Below, piece by piece: positions 19,365 to 27,315 of a stretch of 61,845 nt of DNA (within the stretch, counting starts at the first letter, position 1; the number at the start of each line of letters is the position of its first letter). The stretch is from contig CAZBLR010000010.1 of the NCBI GenBank assembly GCA_964492895.1, forward strand, positions 1-61,845, read 5' to 3'. This DNA is from DATLWN01 sp964492895. Its GTDB lineage: Bacteria; Pseudomonadota; Zetaproteobacteria; Mariprofundales; Mariprofundaceae. The position numbers and the translations under genes were made by a program. The notes under the pieces are model-generated. The model did not search any database and was not told where the DNA came from. It saw only the letters and a list, made by a program, of their open reading frames with translations.

Positions 19365-20584
19365 TCCTTTCCCTGCTGGGCGAGGCGCTACAGGCCATGG
19401 CCGCGAACCGCCTGCGCACTTTTCTGACCGCGCTCGGCATCATGATCGGCGTGGCGGCCGTGGTGCTGATGGTGTCCATCGGCGAGGGCACGCAGAAACA
19501 GGTCACCGATTCCATTCGCTCGATGGGTTCGAACCTGCTCATCGTGCGTTCGGGCTCCCGCACCCAGGGCGGTGTGCGCATGGGGGCAGGGGGGACGCCG
19601 ACGCTGACCGAGATGGATGCCCAGGCCATCGCCCAGCTGCCCAATACGCTGATGACGGCGCCGATGATCACCGGTGGTGCACAGGTCATCTACGGGCCGA
19701 ACAACTGGAGCACGAGCGTTGTGGGCACCAACGCCGATTTCCTGCGTATCCGCAACTGGAGCCTGGCCGAGGGTCGCGATTTCACGGAGTCCGAGATCCA
19801 GGGAGGCATGCGCGTGGCCCTGATCGGCCAGGACGTGGCGACCCAGTTGTTCGGGGTCGACGATCCGGTCGGGCAGGTCATCCGCATCAAGCAATCTCCA
19901 TTCAAGATCATCGGTTTGTTGAGCGTGAAAGGGCAAACGCTGGATGGACGCAGCCAGGACGACACCATCATCGTGCCTCTGAGAACCGCGCAAAGGCAGT
20001 TGTTCGGCACCCAGTTCCAGGGCACGGTGGCCTTCATCCTGGTACAGGCCAAAAGCGACGGGGTGATGAATACGCTGCAACGCAACATCGAGCTGTTGCT
20101 CCGCCAGCGCCATCACCTGGGCGAGCACGCCGACGACGATTTCACGGTGACCAACATGGCCGAGGTCACCCAGACCGCGTCGGAAATCACCGGCATGCTG
20201 TCGATCCTGCTGGGAGCGATCGCCTCCATCTCCCTGTTCGTCGGGGGCATCGGCATCATGAACATCATGATGGTGTCGGTCACCGAGCGTACGCGCGAGA
20301 TCGGGATCCGCATGGCCCTGGGCGCCAAGCGTGCCGACATCATGCTGCAGTTCCTGATGGAGTCGGTGATCATCACCGTCTCGGGAGGCATTATCGGCAT
20401 CGTGGGCGGCATCGGACTGGCGCTGCTCGCCACGCGTTTGTTCAAGGTCTGGACCCTGATCAGTTCGTCACCGGTCGTGTTGGCCTTCGGTGTCTCCGTC
20501 GCGGTCGGTGTCTTCTTCGGCCTGTACCCGGCGCGCAAGGCGGCGCGGATGCGGCCGATCGACGCCCTGCGTTACCAGGGGTGA
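19361..20584 (+). CDS. MacB-type ABC transporter permease
   Basis: A 407-residue inner-membrane subunit. It has an N-terminal helix preceded by MAANRLRTFLTALGIMIGVAAV, a large periplasmic MacB_PCD domain (about residues 45-230), then three C-terminal helices of the FtsX type (GGIGIMNIMMVSVTERTREIGIRMALGA signature near 290). It ends with PARKAARMRPIDALRYQG, as in MacB proteins. It closes the tolC-macA-macB efflux operon. The substrate could be a macrolide, peptide or siderophore; nothing in the sequence decides. Confidence 0.96.
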   Translation: MILSLLGEALQAMAANRLRTFLTALGIMIGVAAVVLMVSIGEGTQKQVTDSIRSMGSNLLIVRSGSRTQGGVRMGAGGTPTLTEMDAQAIAQLPNTLMTAPMITGGAQVIYGPNNWSTSVVGTNADFLRIRNWSLAEGRDFTESEIQGGMRVALIGQDVATQLFGVDDPVGQVIRIKQSPFKIIGLLSVKGQTLDGRSQDDTIIVPLRTAQRQLFGTQFQGTVAFILVQAKSDGVMNTLQRNIELLLRQRHHLGEHADDDFTVTNMAEVTQTASEITGMLSILLGAIASISLFVGGIGIMNIMMVSVTERTREIGIRMALGAKRADIMLQFLMESVIITVSGGIIGIVGGIGLALLATRLFKVWTLISSSPVVLAFGVSVAVGVFFGLYPARKAARMRPIDALRYQG

Positions 20585-20720
20585 GACAGCGGAAGGGCAG
20601 TGCATTATGCCTAATGCCTTGCATCAGCATATCCGTGTATCTATTTGCAACTAAATAACTATTCGCTCATTGGCATCGCAGGTTCATCTGTTTGATACTT
20701 TACATAATATACATTATGCG
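20585..20720. other. AT-rich intergenic stretch before the assembly gap
   Basis: No gene is supported here. A hairpin GCATTA-tgcc-TAATGC (20602-20617) follows the macB permease stop by 17 bases but lacks a T-run. TTGATA at 20692-20697 followed by AT-rich TACATAATATACATTATG could be a promoter reading into the gap. Base composition drops sharply relative to the efflux operon. Confidence 0.4.
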
Positions 20721-20820
20721 NNNNNNNNNNNNNNNNNNNNNNNNNNNNNNNNNNNNNNNNNNNNNNNNNNNNNNNNNNNNNNNNNNNNNNNNNNNNNNNN
20801 NNNNNNNNNNNNNNNNNNNN
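20721..20820. other. Assembly gap (100 N)
   Basis: Exactly 100 N, the usual placeholder for a scaffold join of unknown size. The true distance and content between 20720 and 20821 cannot be known, and reading frames drawn through it are not meaningful. Confidence 0.99.
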
Positions 20821-20928
20821 TTCCTGTTTGCGTTTATCGTCTTTCTGGCGGGGGTCGTATTGATGGTCATCGTCTGCCAGCCGGCGGTTAAACGAATCGA
20901 GGAATTGGATGCGGAGAATCGCGACTGA
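20821..20928 (+). CDS. C-terminal tail of a small membrane protein, 5' end in the gap
   Basis: Thirty-five codons remain before the TGA at 20926. They read FLFAFIVFLAGVVLMVIVCQ, one strong hydrophobic helix, then a charged tail PAVKRIEELDAENRD. A good terminator follows 33 bases later, which supports a real gene end. The protein is not recognised and its start and size are unknown. Confidence 0.5.
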   Translation, partial: FLFAFIVFLAGVVLMVIVCQPAVKRIEELDAENRD

Positions 20929-20960
20929 TCCCGATCCTGCATTGATCGAATTCGGTTAGG

Positions 20961-20993
20961 AAGCGCGCCACCACCCGGGCGCGCTTTCTTTAT
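20961..20993 (+). terminator. Intrinsic terminator
   Basis: Stem AAGCGCGCC / GGCGCGCTT (20961-20969 with 20978-20986) followed by TCTTTATT. It lies just after the small membrane-protein tail on the plus strand. Confidence 0.85.
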
Positions 20994-21023
20994 TGCGGAT
21001 GCCGTTATGTCCTGGATGACATG

Positions 21024-21053
21024 AAATAAGCACGCCGGTCGGCGTGCTTATTT
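21024..21053. terminator. Perfect 13-bp hairpin, probable bidirectional terminator
   Basis: AAATAAGCACGCC (21024-21036) pairs perfectly with 21041-21053 around a 4-base loop GGTC. The A/T-rich base of the stem gives a T-run in either direction. It could end transcription of the plus-strand gene on its left and of the SRAP remnant on its right. Confidence 0.7.
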
Positions 21054-21071
21054 ATGGGTACCCAAGGGGAC
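21054..21071. repeat. Degenerate copy of the tRNA-Glu 3' end (possible att site)
   Basis: CCCAAGGGGAC at 21061-21071 is identical to 22340-22350 inside the T arm and acceptor of tRNA-Glu. The preceding TGGGTAC here matches TTGGTACTC in the tRNA apart from a two-base gap and one substitution. Both copies have the same orientation and are 1.28 kb apart. Integrative elements that enter at tRNA 3' ends leave such repeats, but this one is short and no integrase is present. Confidence 0.4.
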
Positions 21072-21191
21072 AAGCAAACGACATCCAGCCAATTGAAACA
21101 GCTAACAACTACCCTGCCCTGAATCAGCGATGGCGCGACGAACTCACAAGGGCCTAGCAAGGGCCAGCAGGTGGCAGGTGAGAGCCTGCTG

Positions 21192-21635
21192 CTAGCTGCC
21201 GGCGTCGGCAGCAGCAATATAATATCCTGGTCCTTCCTTCATTCCGTGGGCTGTTGTGACGCAGGTGCTGATCGGGTACATCTCCATGTCACCTGGGTCG
21301 TAGCTGGCCTCTGATTCCTGGGTATAAAAGAGAAGCCAACCCTCGATCCTGTCAGCAGGCACCATCACAGGCATCCGTTCGTGGATCGGTCGCATGGATG
21401 TGTCCGCATCCGTGGTCATGATGGTGCAGGTGTGCATCCCCCCTTCCGGGCCCTTCCAGTACTCCCATAGGCCGGCGAAGCCAAACGGCTGGCCGTCCCT
21501 GCGATGGATGAAGTCCGGTTGCCTGCCATCTGCCCCCTTCCACTCGTAGATGCCGGTCGCCGGCACGATGCAGCGCCGGCGCTTCCACGCGTCCCTGAAC
21601 GCGGCGGTTTGCTGCTCAATTTGCGATCCTCTGGC
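21192..21635 (-). pseudogene. Truncated SRAP (YedK/HMCES-like) protein
   Basis: The C-terminal two thirds of an SOS-response-associated peptidase, which crosslinks to abasic sites in single-stranded DNA. Conserved blocks are AFRDAWKRRRCIVPATGIYEWKG, FAGLWEYW, TCTIMTTDA, and PIHERMPV with the active-site His. Homology begins abruptly at ARGSQIEQQ. The start of the protein with the essential Cys2 (MCGR) and the conserved Asn before AR are missing. The upstream bases to 21693 do not restore them in any frame. It should be unable to form the DNA-protein crosslink. It is probably a remnant cut by recombination in the patch beside tRNA-Glu. Confidence 0.75.
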
Positions 21636-21693
21636 CGGCTGCCTACATTGGTATGTATGGCTTGGGGGTGCAACATTGCGATATAGGCCTCGC

Positions 21694-22242
21694 ATGCGGC
21701 TGTGGTTGATGATTCCTGCGTGTCTTCTGCTTGCAGGTTGCAGCAATGCGCTCAGCATATCCTATGGTGCAGTCTGGACTACGTATCGAACGGCATGGTG
21801 GGTAGCGATTTTCCCGTTCCTTGTCGGCATCGGTTTCATGTCATTGGGAATTTTCAATCGCAGTTGGGCCAGGTGGAGGCGTATAGGCCTGGTATGCTTT
21901 GGGACACTTATGGTCTTAGCGTCGGCAGGTTGGATGACCAGTAAAACCCTCGTTAGCAACCAGGGATTCAAATTCGGTTCGTTCATCGGCATGAGGCTGG
22001 TCGAGTTTAATGAAATAGCATCGGTGCGGATTACGCATAAAGCGGACCTCATGTCTGATACTGACCGTACTCCCAAAGAATATATGAATATCAAACTGAA
22101 AGATGGCGCTACTGTCCGCTTCGGGCTCTCTGATCCTGTCGACCACGCGGCTGGAAAAGAGATCATCAAGATGATGGAACGGAGGAAGATTCCAGTCAGC
22201 TGGGAATCTGGAACGCGATACTATTTCTTTAAACCACGATGA
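21694..22242 (+). CDS. Putative membrane lipoprotein, unknown function
   Basis: 182 residues. The N-terminus LWLMIPACLLLAGC is a lipoprotein signal with lipobox LAGC (Cys at about residue 16). Two further hydrophobic segments (about residues 33-50 and 65-83) follow, then a soluble C-terminal half that may fold as a small beta domain (VEFNEIASVRITHKADL...YMNIKLKDGATVRFGL). I do not recognise the family. The coding sequence is markedly AT-richer than the rest of the window and shows no operon partner, consistent with acquired DNA. Confidence 0.65.
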   Translation: MRLWLMIPACLLLAGCSNALSISYGAVWTTYRTAWWVAIFPFLVGIGFMSLGIFNRSWARWRRIGLVCFGTLMVLASAGWMTSKTLVSNQGFKFGSFIGMRLVEFNEIASVRITHKADLMSDTDRTPKEYMNIKLKDGATVRFGLSDPVDHAAGKEIIKMMERRKIPVSWESGTRYYFFKPR

Positions 22243-22273
22243 TGACTTTTTGCCGAAAAGTGGTGTCTGCAAG

Positions 22274-22304
22274 AAAAAAGCCTGCAATCATTTGATCTGC
22301 AGGC
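22274..22304 (-). terminator. Intrinsic terminator after tRNA-Glu
   Basis: Minus-strand stem GCCTGCA / TGCAGGC (22298-22304 with 22280-22286), 11-base loop, followed by TTTTTT. It lies 29 bases beyond the tRNA CCA end and probably ends the cheW-mcp-cheA-tRNA transcript. Confidence 0.88.
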
Positions 22305-22332
22305 CTTGGTAGGTTCTTGTTGGATTCCTGTT

Positions 22333-22408
22333 TGGTACTCCCAAGGGGACTCGAACCCCTGTTTTCGCCGTGAGAGGGCGACGTCCTAGACCGCTAGACG
22401 ATGGGAGC
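22333..22408 (-). tRNA. tRNA-Glu (anticodon CTC)
   Basis: A 76-base cloverleaf. The acceptor GCTCCCA pairs with TGGGAGT (G1-U72 wobble), discriminator A, and the CCA is encoded. D arm GTCTAGCGGTCTAGGAC; anticodon stem TCGCC/GGCGA around loop CTCTCAC, giving anticodon CTC for GAG codons; T arm CAGGGGTTCGAGTCCCCT. Its first 15 bases are also the last codons and stop of cheA on the same strand. A strong terminator follows. Confidence 0.97.
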
Positions 22409-24970
22409 CTTTTCAAGGGGGCGATTTGTATTCGAATCCTCCCCCGGCGTCAATGATCCGAACAGCTTTTTCAGCGTCGTGCGCAGTCCGTCGGTACTGA
22501 GCTGCTGTTTGACCAGGTAGGCATCGGCACCCGCATCGAGCGCGCGCATGCGGTCCTCGGCGCTTTCACGCGTGGAGATGACGAGGATGGGGATATCCTC
22601 GAACCTGGTCTCGTTCCTGACCTGGCGCACCAGTCCGAAGCCATCCAGCCTCGGCATCTCCAGGTCGGTGACGATCAGGTCGTAGCGCTCCGAGCGCACC
22701 TTTTCGAGCGCGTCCATGCCGTCGATGGCCGTTCTGACGCTGAAGCCGGCGCTTTGCAGCATGCCCTTCTCGATCTCCCTGGCGATGAGCGAGTCCTCGA
22801 CCAGAAGCACCTTCGGCTTCGCCGGCGGTGTTGCGGCATCGGCTGCATAGCTCCCCTCGCTTGCCGGGGCCGGCACGGGTTCCAGCGCTTCGACTTGCTG
22901 GCTGCCGGTGTATTCATCCTGCAGGGACATCCCCGGTGCCGTACGTCCCATTTCCTTGATGCCGTATGGCTCGATCAGCAGCAGCACGGAGCCGTCGCTG
23001 ACGATGGTGTTTCCCATCAGCCCCGGAGCCTGATAGCGCTTCAGATATGGATCGATATCCCGGACGATGATCTCCGATTCCTCGTGCAGTTCGTCGACGA
23101 CGATGCCGACGTAGCCCTCGATGTGTTCGGCAATGACGACATAGGGCCTTACTGCCTCGCCCTTCCCCTGCTGCTGGCGCAGCACCTGGCGCAGGTCGAC
23201 CAGCGGCAGCGGATGCTTCCCGTATCGGACGATGGTGGTTTTCTCGTGTTCGACCGTGTCCTCCGCATGCTCGCCCTCGACCCTGTCGAAGGCGTCCAGC
23301 GGCATGACCTGCTCGATCATGTGCGTCAGCATGCCGAATCGCTGGTCACCGATGCGGAACTGCAGCGCATGCTGGACGGCGATACTGATGGGCAGTGACA
23401 GCAGGAAGCGCGTGCCCCTCCCCTTTTCCGTATGGATGCGTACGGAACCCGTAAGCTTGCGCACGGTATCCTGTACCACGTTCATGCCGATGCCCCGCCC
23501 GGCGAGGCTGTCCACGTCCTCGTGGGTCGAGAAGCCGGGACGGAAGATCATCTCGAGGATCTCGGCCGAATCCATCTCGTCGGCCTCGAACTTGGTCGTG
23601 ACGCCGCGCCGGATTGCGGTCTCCCTGACCCGGTCGACATCGATGCCCCGTCCGTCGTCGATGACCTCGATGTGCACCTCGCTGCCGCTTTGCTTGGCCA
23701 GGATGCTGATCATGCCCTCTTCCGGCTTGCCGGCCTTGCGACGCTCTTCCGGCGGTTCGATGCCGTGGGCGATGGCGTTGTTCAGCAGGTGGATCAGCGG
23801 TTCGACCAGCGCCTCGGCCACGCCCTGATCCATTTCCACCGATTTTCCACCGATCTGCAGACCGACCTTGCGGTCGAAGCGCATGGCCGTATCACGCACG
23901 GCGCGTGGGAATGTGGAAAAGACGCTGTCCAGGGGACGCAGCATCAGGCCGAGAATCTGGTCACGGATGTCATTGAGAACGATGGCGCCCCTGTCCCGTT
24001 CATAGCGCAGGTCATCGCCGAACTGCTGGATGTGCTTCATGTAGCGTTCGAACAGCGCATCCAGGGATTCGACCATATCGCCGCCCCCGAGCAGGCGCCG
24101 CTGCCGGTGCGGGTCCAGCGTTACGCGCAACTCCCGCCAGTGGCGGCGCAACTCGCGCAAATCCCTGCCCAGGTCCGCCACCCTGTCCACCATGTCCGTG
24201 GCACGGGCCTTTTCCACGCTCAGTTCCATGACCTGATTGGACAGCATCCCCAGGCGATCGGCATCCACACGAAGGTAACGGCCGGAGGTCTGGCGCCGCG
24301 CCAATGCCTGCATTTCGTATTCCGAGATGTCCGGACGGAAATCCCCGGTGTCTTCGGTGGCGAATGCCAGCTCGGCGTGGTCGGGCATCTCCTGCTCCGC
24401 CGGTTCTTCGTCTGAAGCGGTCTCCTCCGGCACTGCCTCCGGAGACGATTCCACGCCGGAGCGCCTCCATGCCTCGGCCTCCTCGGCACCGATCAGCATG
24501 TCCGCCGGCGTGGCCTCCGGCTGCCCGGCCCCGTCCTCCTGCTCAGGCGGGCCGACCAGCGGCTCGCCGGTTGCAGAACCTGCCGCAATGCTTTCGCATA
24601 AGGCATTGAATTCCTGTCGGAATTTCGGCACATCCAGTCGTTCGGGGTTGTCGGGGCTTTGCAGGCGTTCCGCCAGCCGGTCATGCAGGTCGAACAGGAA
24701 CTGCACCATGTTCGCGGTTCTGTATTCCGGATGTTCGATCAGGTGTTCCATGGCATCTTCGAACAGATGCCCCATCTCGCCGACATCGGTGACGCCGAGC
24801 ATCAGCGCGGATCCCTTGATCGTGTGTGCATCGCGCCGGAGGCTGTTCAGGCCTTCCTCATCGAGGGATCCGGCCTCCAGCGATACCAGGTACTGGTTGA
24901 TCGAAGCCAGACGTTCCTTCGCTTCGTCGAAGAACGAGGCGACGAAACTGGAGAGATTGAATTCGGACAA
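22394..24970 (-). CDS. cheA: Hybrid CheA histidine kinase with C-terminal receiver
   Basis: An 858-residue chemosensory kinase. Domains: Hpt with HTIKGSAL (phospho-His49); a Glu/Pro-rich linker (about 125-225); dimerisation and HATPase domains with NNAIAHGIEPPEER, DDGRGID and GRGIGMNVV; a CheW-like domain (about 535-690); and REC (about 725-850) with VEDS, phospho-Asp in VTDLEMP and K in AYLVKQ. The layout resembles ChpA/FrzE-type hybrids, though with one Hpt. The start is TTG at 24970. The final codons EKAPIV and the TAG lie within tRNA-Glu. Confidence 0.95.
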   Translation of the reverse strand: MSEFNLSSFVASFFDEAKERLASINQYLVSLEAGSLDEEGLNSLRRDAHTIKGSALMLGVTDVGEMGHLFEDAMEHLIEHPEYRTANMVQFLFDLHDRLAERLQSPDNPERLDVPKFRQEFNALCESIAAGSATGEPLVGPPEQEDGAGQPEATPADMLIGAEEAEAWRRSGVESSPEAVPEETASDEEPAEQEMPDHAELAFATEDTGDFRPDISEYEMQALARRQTSGRYLRVDADRLGMLSNQVMELSVEKARATDMVDRVADLGRDLRELRRHWRELRVTLDPHRQRRLLGGGDMVESLDALFERYMKHIQQFGDDLRYERDRGAIVLNDIRDQILGLMLRPLDSVFSTFPRAVRDTAMRFDRKVGLQIGGKSVEMDQGVAEALVEPLIHLLNNAIAHGIEPPEERRKAGKPEEGMISILAKQSGSEVHIEVIDDGRGIDVDRVRETAIRRGVTTKFEADEMDSAEILEMIFRPGFSTHEDVDSLAGRGIGMNVVQDTVRKLTGSVRIHTEKGRGTRFLLSLPISIAVQHALQFRIGDQRFGMLTHMIEQVMPLDAFDRVEGEHAEDTVEHEKTTIVRYGKHPLPLVDLRQVLRQQQGKGEAVRPYVVIAEHIEGYVGIVVDELHEESEIIVRDIDPYLKRYQAPGLMGNTIVSDGSVLLLIEPYGIKEMGRTAPGMSLQDEYTGSQQVEALEPVPAPASEGSYAADAATPPAKPKVLLVEDSLIAREIEKGMLQSAGFSVRTAIDGMDALEKVRSERYDLIVTDLEMPRLDGFGLVRQVRNETRFEDIPILVISTRESAEDRMRALDAGADAYLVKQQLSTDGLRTTLKKLFGSLTPGEDSNTNRPLEKAPIV

Positions 24971-24988
24971 GTGCCGGTAGCCTTGCCG

Positions 24989-26452
24989 CTAAAACAGCTT
25001 CTGCAGGTCTTCGGCCACGTCGTTCAGGCGGCGTGAAATATCACGTGAGTTCTGCATCTGTTTGGCCGAGTCGTGGAGCAACTGCGAGATCTGCTGCATG
25101 GCTTCGAGGAACTCGTGGCTCGCCTTGTCCTGGCGGCTGGTCGCCTGGGCGATGGTGCGCACGGCCTGGCTGGTCTTGCTGGACATGCTCTGCATCTTGC
25201 CCAGGGCGTCGTTCGCGCGCTGGGCGATCAACACGCCCTGCTCGACCTCGGTAAGCCCCTTCTTCGTCACTTCCATGGATTCGAGCGTCGACGTGTTCAC
25301 CTCGTTCACCACGGTCTCGATTTCTTCCGTGAATTCGCGCACCCGCTCGGACAGGCGGCGCACCTCGGCCGCCACCACCGCGAAGCGCTTGCCGAATTCG
25401 CCGGCGGCCGCCGACTCGATGGAGGCATTGAGGGCCAGCAGATGCGTTTCGTCCGCAATGTCCTGCACCGACTCCACCGACTCCAGAATCTGCTCGGCTT
25501 TCTGGCGCGCAAAATTCACCTTCTCCGAGATGGCGTTCACCTCGTTACGGATGTTGTTCAAGAAGCCGATGGCCTCGCCCACGGCCTTGCCGCCCTGGTC
25601 GGCGGAGCTCATCGTGGCATCGGCGATCTTCTCCACGCTGGCTGCCGTCGCCGCGATGCGTTTGGCCGCAGCAGACATCTGCTCCAGTTCCTGGGTAATC
25701 GCGGACACGGACATGGCCTGCGTATCGGAGGCGGTCACCTGCTGATCCACGGTGGCCAGAATGTCGCCGGAGGCCGATGTCACGTTATGGACGATATCGG
25801 AGATCGTATTGGTGATGTTGCGGACGAAGCTGCGTGAGAAGTACACGAGCAGCATCAGCAGCACGACGATGATGGCGATGTTGACGGCGGCCAGGGTCGT
25901 CATCTGGTTCTGGGTATCCTCGGTCTTCTGGTCCAGCACCTTTTTCAGGTCGTTGGCGACGGTGTTCACCTTGGCCTGGGCCACGAACACCATCGACTGC
26001 GCCACCAGCGCCATGTTCTTGGCCTGGCTGAAGGGAATCTTGCCGCCCAGGATGTCCGATGCGATGCCCTCGACCTGCTGGATCAGGTCGAACACCTGCT
26101 TCAGCTGCTTGACCTTGTCCGCGGTCATGCTGGGCAGGCCGGATACATCGCTGTACAGCTGCCGGAATTTGACCGCGGCCGTGGCCAGGCGGTCCTTGTC
26201 ATCCTTGTTGTTGGTCAGCACGAAGTCGTTCAGGGGCAACATGACGTTCGGCAGCGAGGCCCGGAACTGTTCGAGACGAACCTGATCGCCGTACAGGACA
26301 TCCAGGTTCTGCATGCCCTGGTTGGCGCTGTAGTAGGTAAAGCTGACGGTGCCGATCAGGATGGCGAACAGGAACACCGAGATCAGCGTGTTCCGGTTGG
26401 ATTGCTGTCTCAGGTTTTTCCGGGTGCCTTTACCGCCGGTTTGCTTGGCCAT
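24989..26452 (-). CDS. Methyl-accepting chemotaxis protein
   Basis: A 487-residue transducer. It has a cytoplasmic basic start, TM1 (about 23-40), a periplasmic helical sensor (about 45-185), TM2 (about 190-210), a HAMP-like region and a long coiled-coil signalling domain. The hairpin tip reads IADETHLLALNASIESAAAGEFGKRFAVVA, a recognisable but divergent form of the canonical tip. No obvious CheR-binding pentapeptide is at the C-terminus. The PilJ-like position between cheW and cheA fits a pilus-type system. Ribosome site GGGAGAGG precedes the ATG. Confidence 0.94.
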   Translation of the reverse strand: MAKQTGGKGTRKNLRQQSNRNTLISVFLFAILIGTVSFTYYSANQGMQNLDVLYGDQVRLEQFRASLPNVMLPLNDFVLTNNKDDKDRLATAAVKFRQLYSDVSGLPSMTADKVKQLKQVFDLIQQVEGIASDILGGKIPFSQAKNMALVAQSMVFVAQAKVNTVANDLKKVLDQKTEDTQNQMTTLAAVNIAIIVVLLMLLVYFSRSFVRNITNTISDIVHNVTSASGDILATVDQQVTASDTQAMSVSAITQELEQMSAAAKRIAATAASVEKIADATMSSADQGGKAVGEAIGFLNNIRNEVNAISEKVNFARQKAEQILESVESVQDIADETHLLALNASIESAAAGEFGKRFAVVAAEVRRLSERVREFTEEIETVVNEVNTSTLESMEVTKKGLTEVEQGVLIAQRANDALGKMQSMSSKTSQAVRTIAQATSRQDKASHEFLEAMQQISQLLHDSAKQMQNSRDISRRLNDVAEDLQKLF

Positions 26453-26571
26453 GTCCTCTCCCTCTCTTCGACAATAAACGCTGTATTGGAAACACTAAAT
26501 GGTGCGCTGATGATGGGGATAATCCCCTGGATTGGCAAGATGGGGCTTGCCCGTGCGCCGCGTGCCGCCCA

Positions 26572-27084
26572 TCAGCGGAACAGGGCCTGCATGTTGAGCA
26601 AATCGAACTGTCCCTGTTCCAGGGTCATGGTCCCGCGCACGAGGTTCTCCTGATCGTCATCGGCGCCTTCCGCCACCGGGACCTCCGATGCGGCGACGCG
26701 GAAGATGGAGGCCACTTCCTCCACCCAGATGCCGACATGCATCCGCGGATGGCGCAGGATCAGAAACCGTGTATGCGCGGAATGCGGATGACGATCGGAG
26801 GCCAGGTGAAGCACCGTGCAGGGATCGATGATACAGACGATCTGTCCATGGATGTTGGCCAGCCCGAGCAGATGGTCGGGGGCCATGGGCACGGGGGTGA
26901 GCGCCAGGGGACGGACGATCTCGCTGACATCGTGGGCGCGGATCAGGAAGGGGCGCTCTCCCATGCGGATCAGCAGGATGTCCTCCATGGGGACTTCGGC
27001 ACTGGCCTTGTCCCGATGATCGGGCTGTTGGGCGGCCGACTCGTCAGCTGCTGGCGATTCCTCGACGATCTCCTCATCCTGCAT
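26572..27084 (-). CDS. cheW: CheW-like coupling protein
   Basis: A 170-residue scaffold linking the transducer to CheA. An acidic N-terminal extension (about residues 1-32) precedes a CheW domain with DILLIRMGERPFLIRAHDVSEIV, LLGLANIHGQIVCIIDPCTVL and a C-terminal GTMTLEQGQFDLLNMQAL. The start 27084 has GGAG eight bases upstream; the frame is open further without support. It is the first gene of the cheW-mcp-cheA operon, the same order as pilI-pilJ-chpA. No cheR, cheB or separate cheY is nearby. Confidence 0.88.
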   Translation of the reverse strand: MQDEEIVEESPAADESAAQQPDHRDKASAEVPMEDILLIRMGERPFLIRAHDVSEIVRPLALTPVPMAPDHLLGLANIHGQIVCIIDPCTVLHLASDRHPHSAHTRFLILRHPRMHVGIWVEEVASIFRVAASEVPVAEGADDDQENLVRGTMTLEQGQFDLLNMQALFR

Positions 27085-27315
27085 GGCTGTCTCCTGCCAG
27101 ATTGTCCATCGCGTGCGCGTGTGCGATGTCGGCGCAGGGAAACGGTCGCCGTAACGGCTGATGCGAAACGCTTCAACCCTCCCCTCATGCCTTCCACAAT
27201 GACTCACTCACCATAATGAGCGCCGGTGGCAATTTCAAGCATGTACGGCCATAGGCCTGGCCTGTGTGCCCTATCTCACTTCACAGCCCGGCTGATTGTC
27301 GCTAGATTCCCGTTC
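27085..27315. other. Divergent intergenic region cheW / mltD-like
   Basis: 231 bp holding promoters for both directions. CATAAT at about 27212-27217 may be a -10. A small symmetric element around TGACTCACTCACCATAATGAG is present. No further gene or strong hairpin was seen. Confidence 0.35.

Noticed and set aside
20670..20942. Frames reading through the N gap
   Set aside because: They depend on 100 unknown bases of placeholder length; only the 35-codon tail after the gap is retained.
21054..21126. 22-codon plus-strand frame starting MGTQGDKQ
   Set aside because: It starts inside the terminator hairpin and att-like repeat, with no ribosome site; too short to support.
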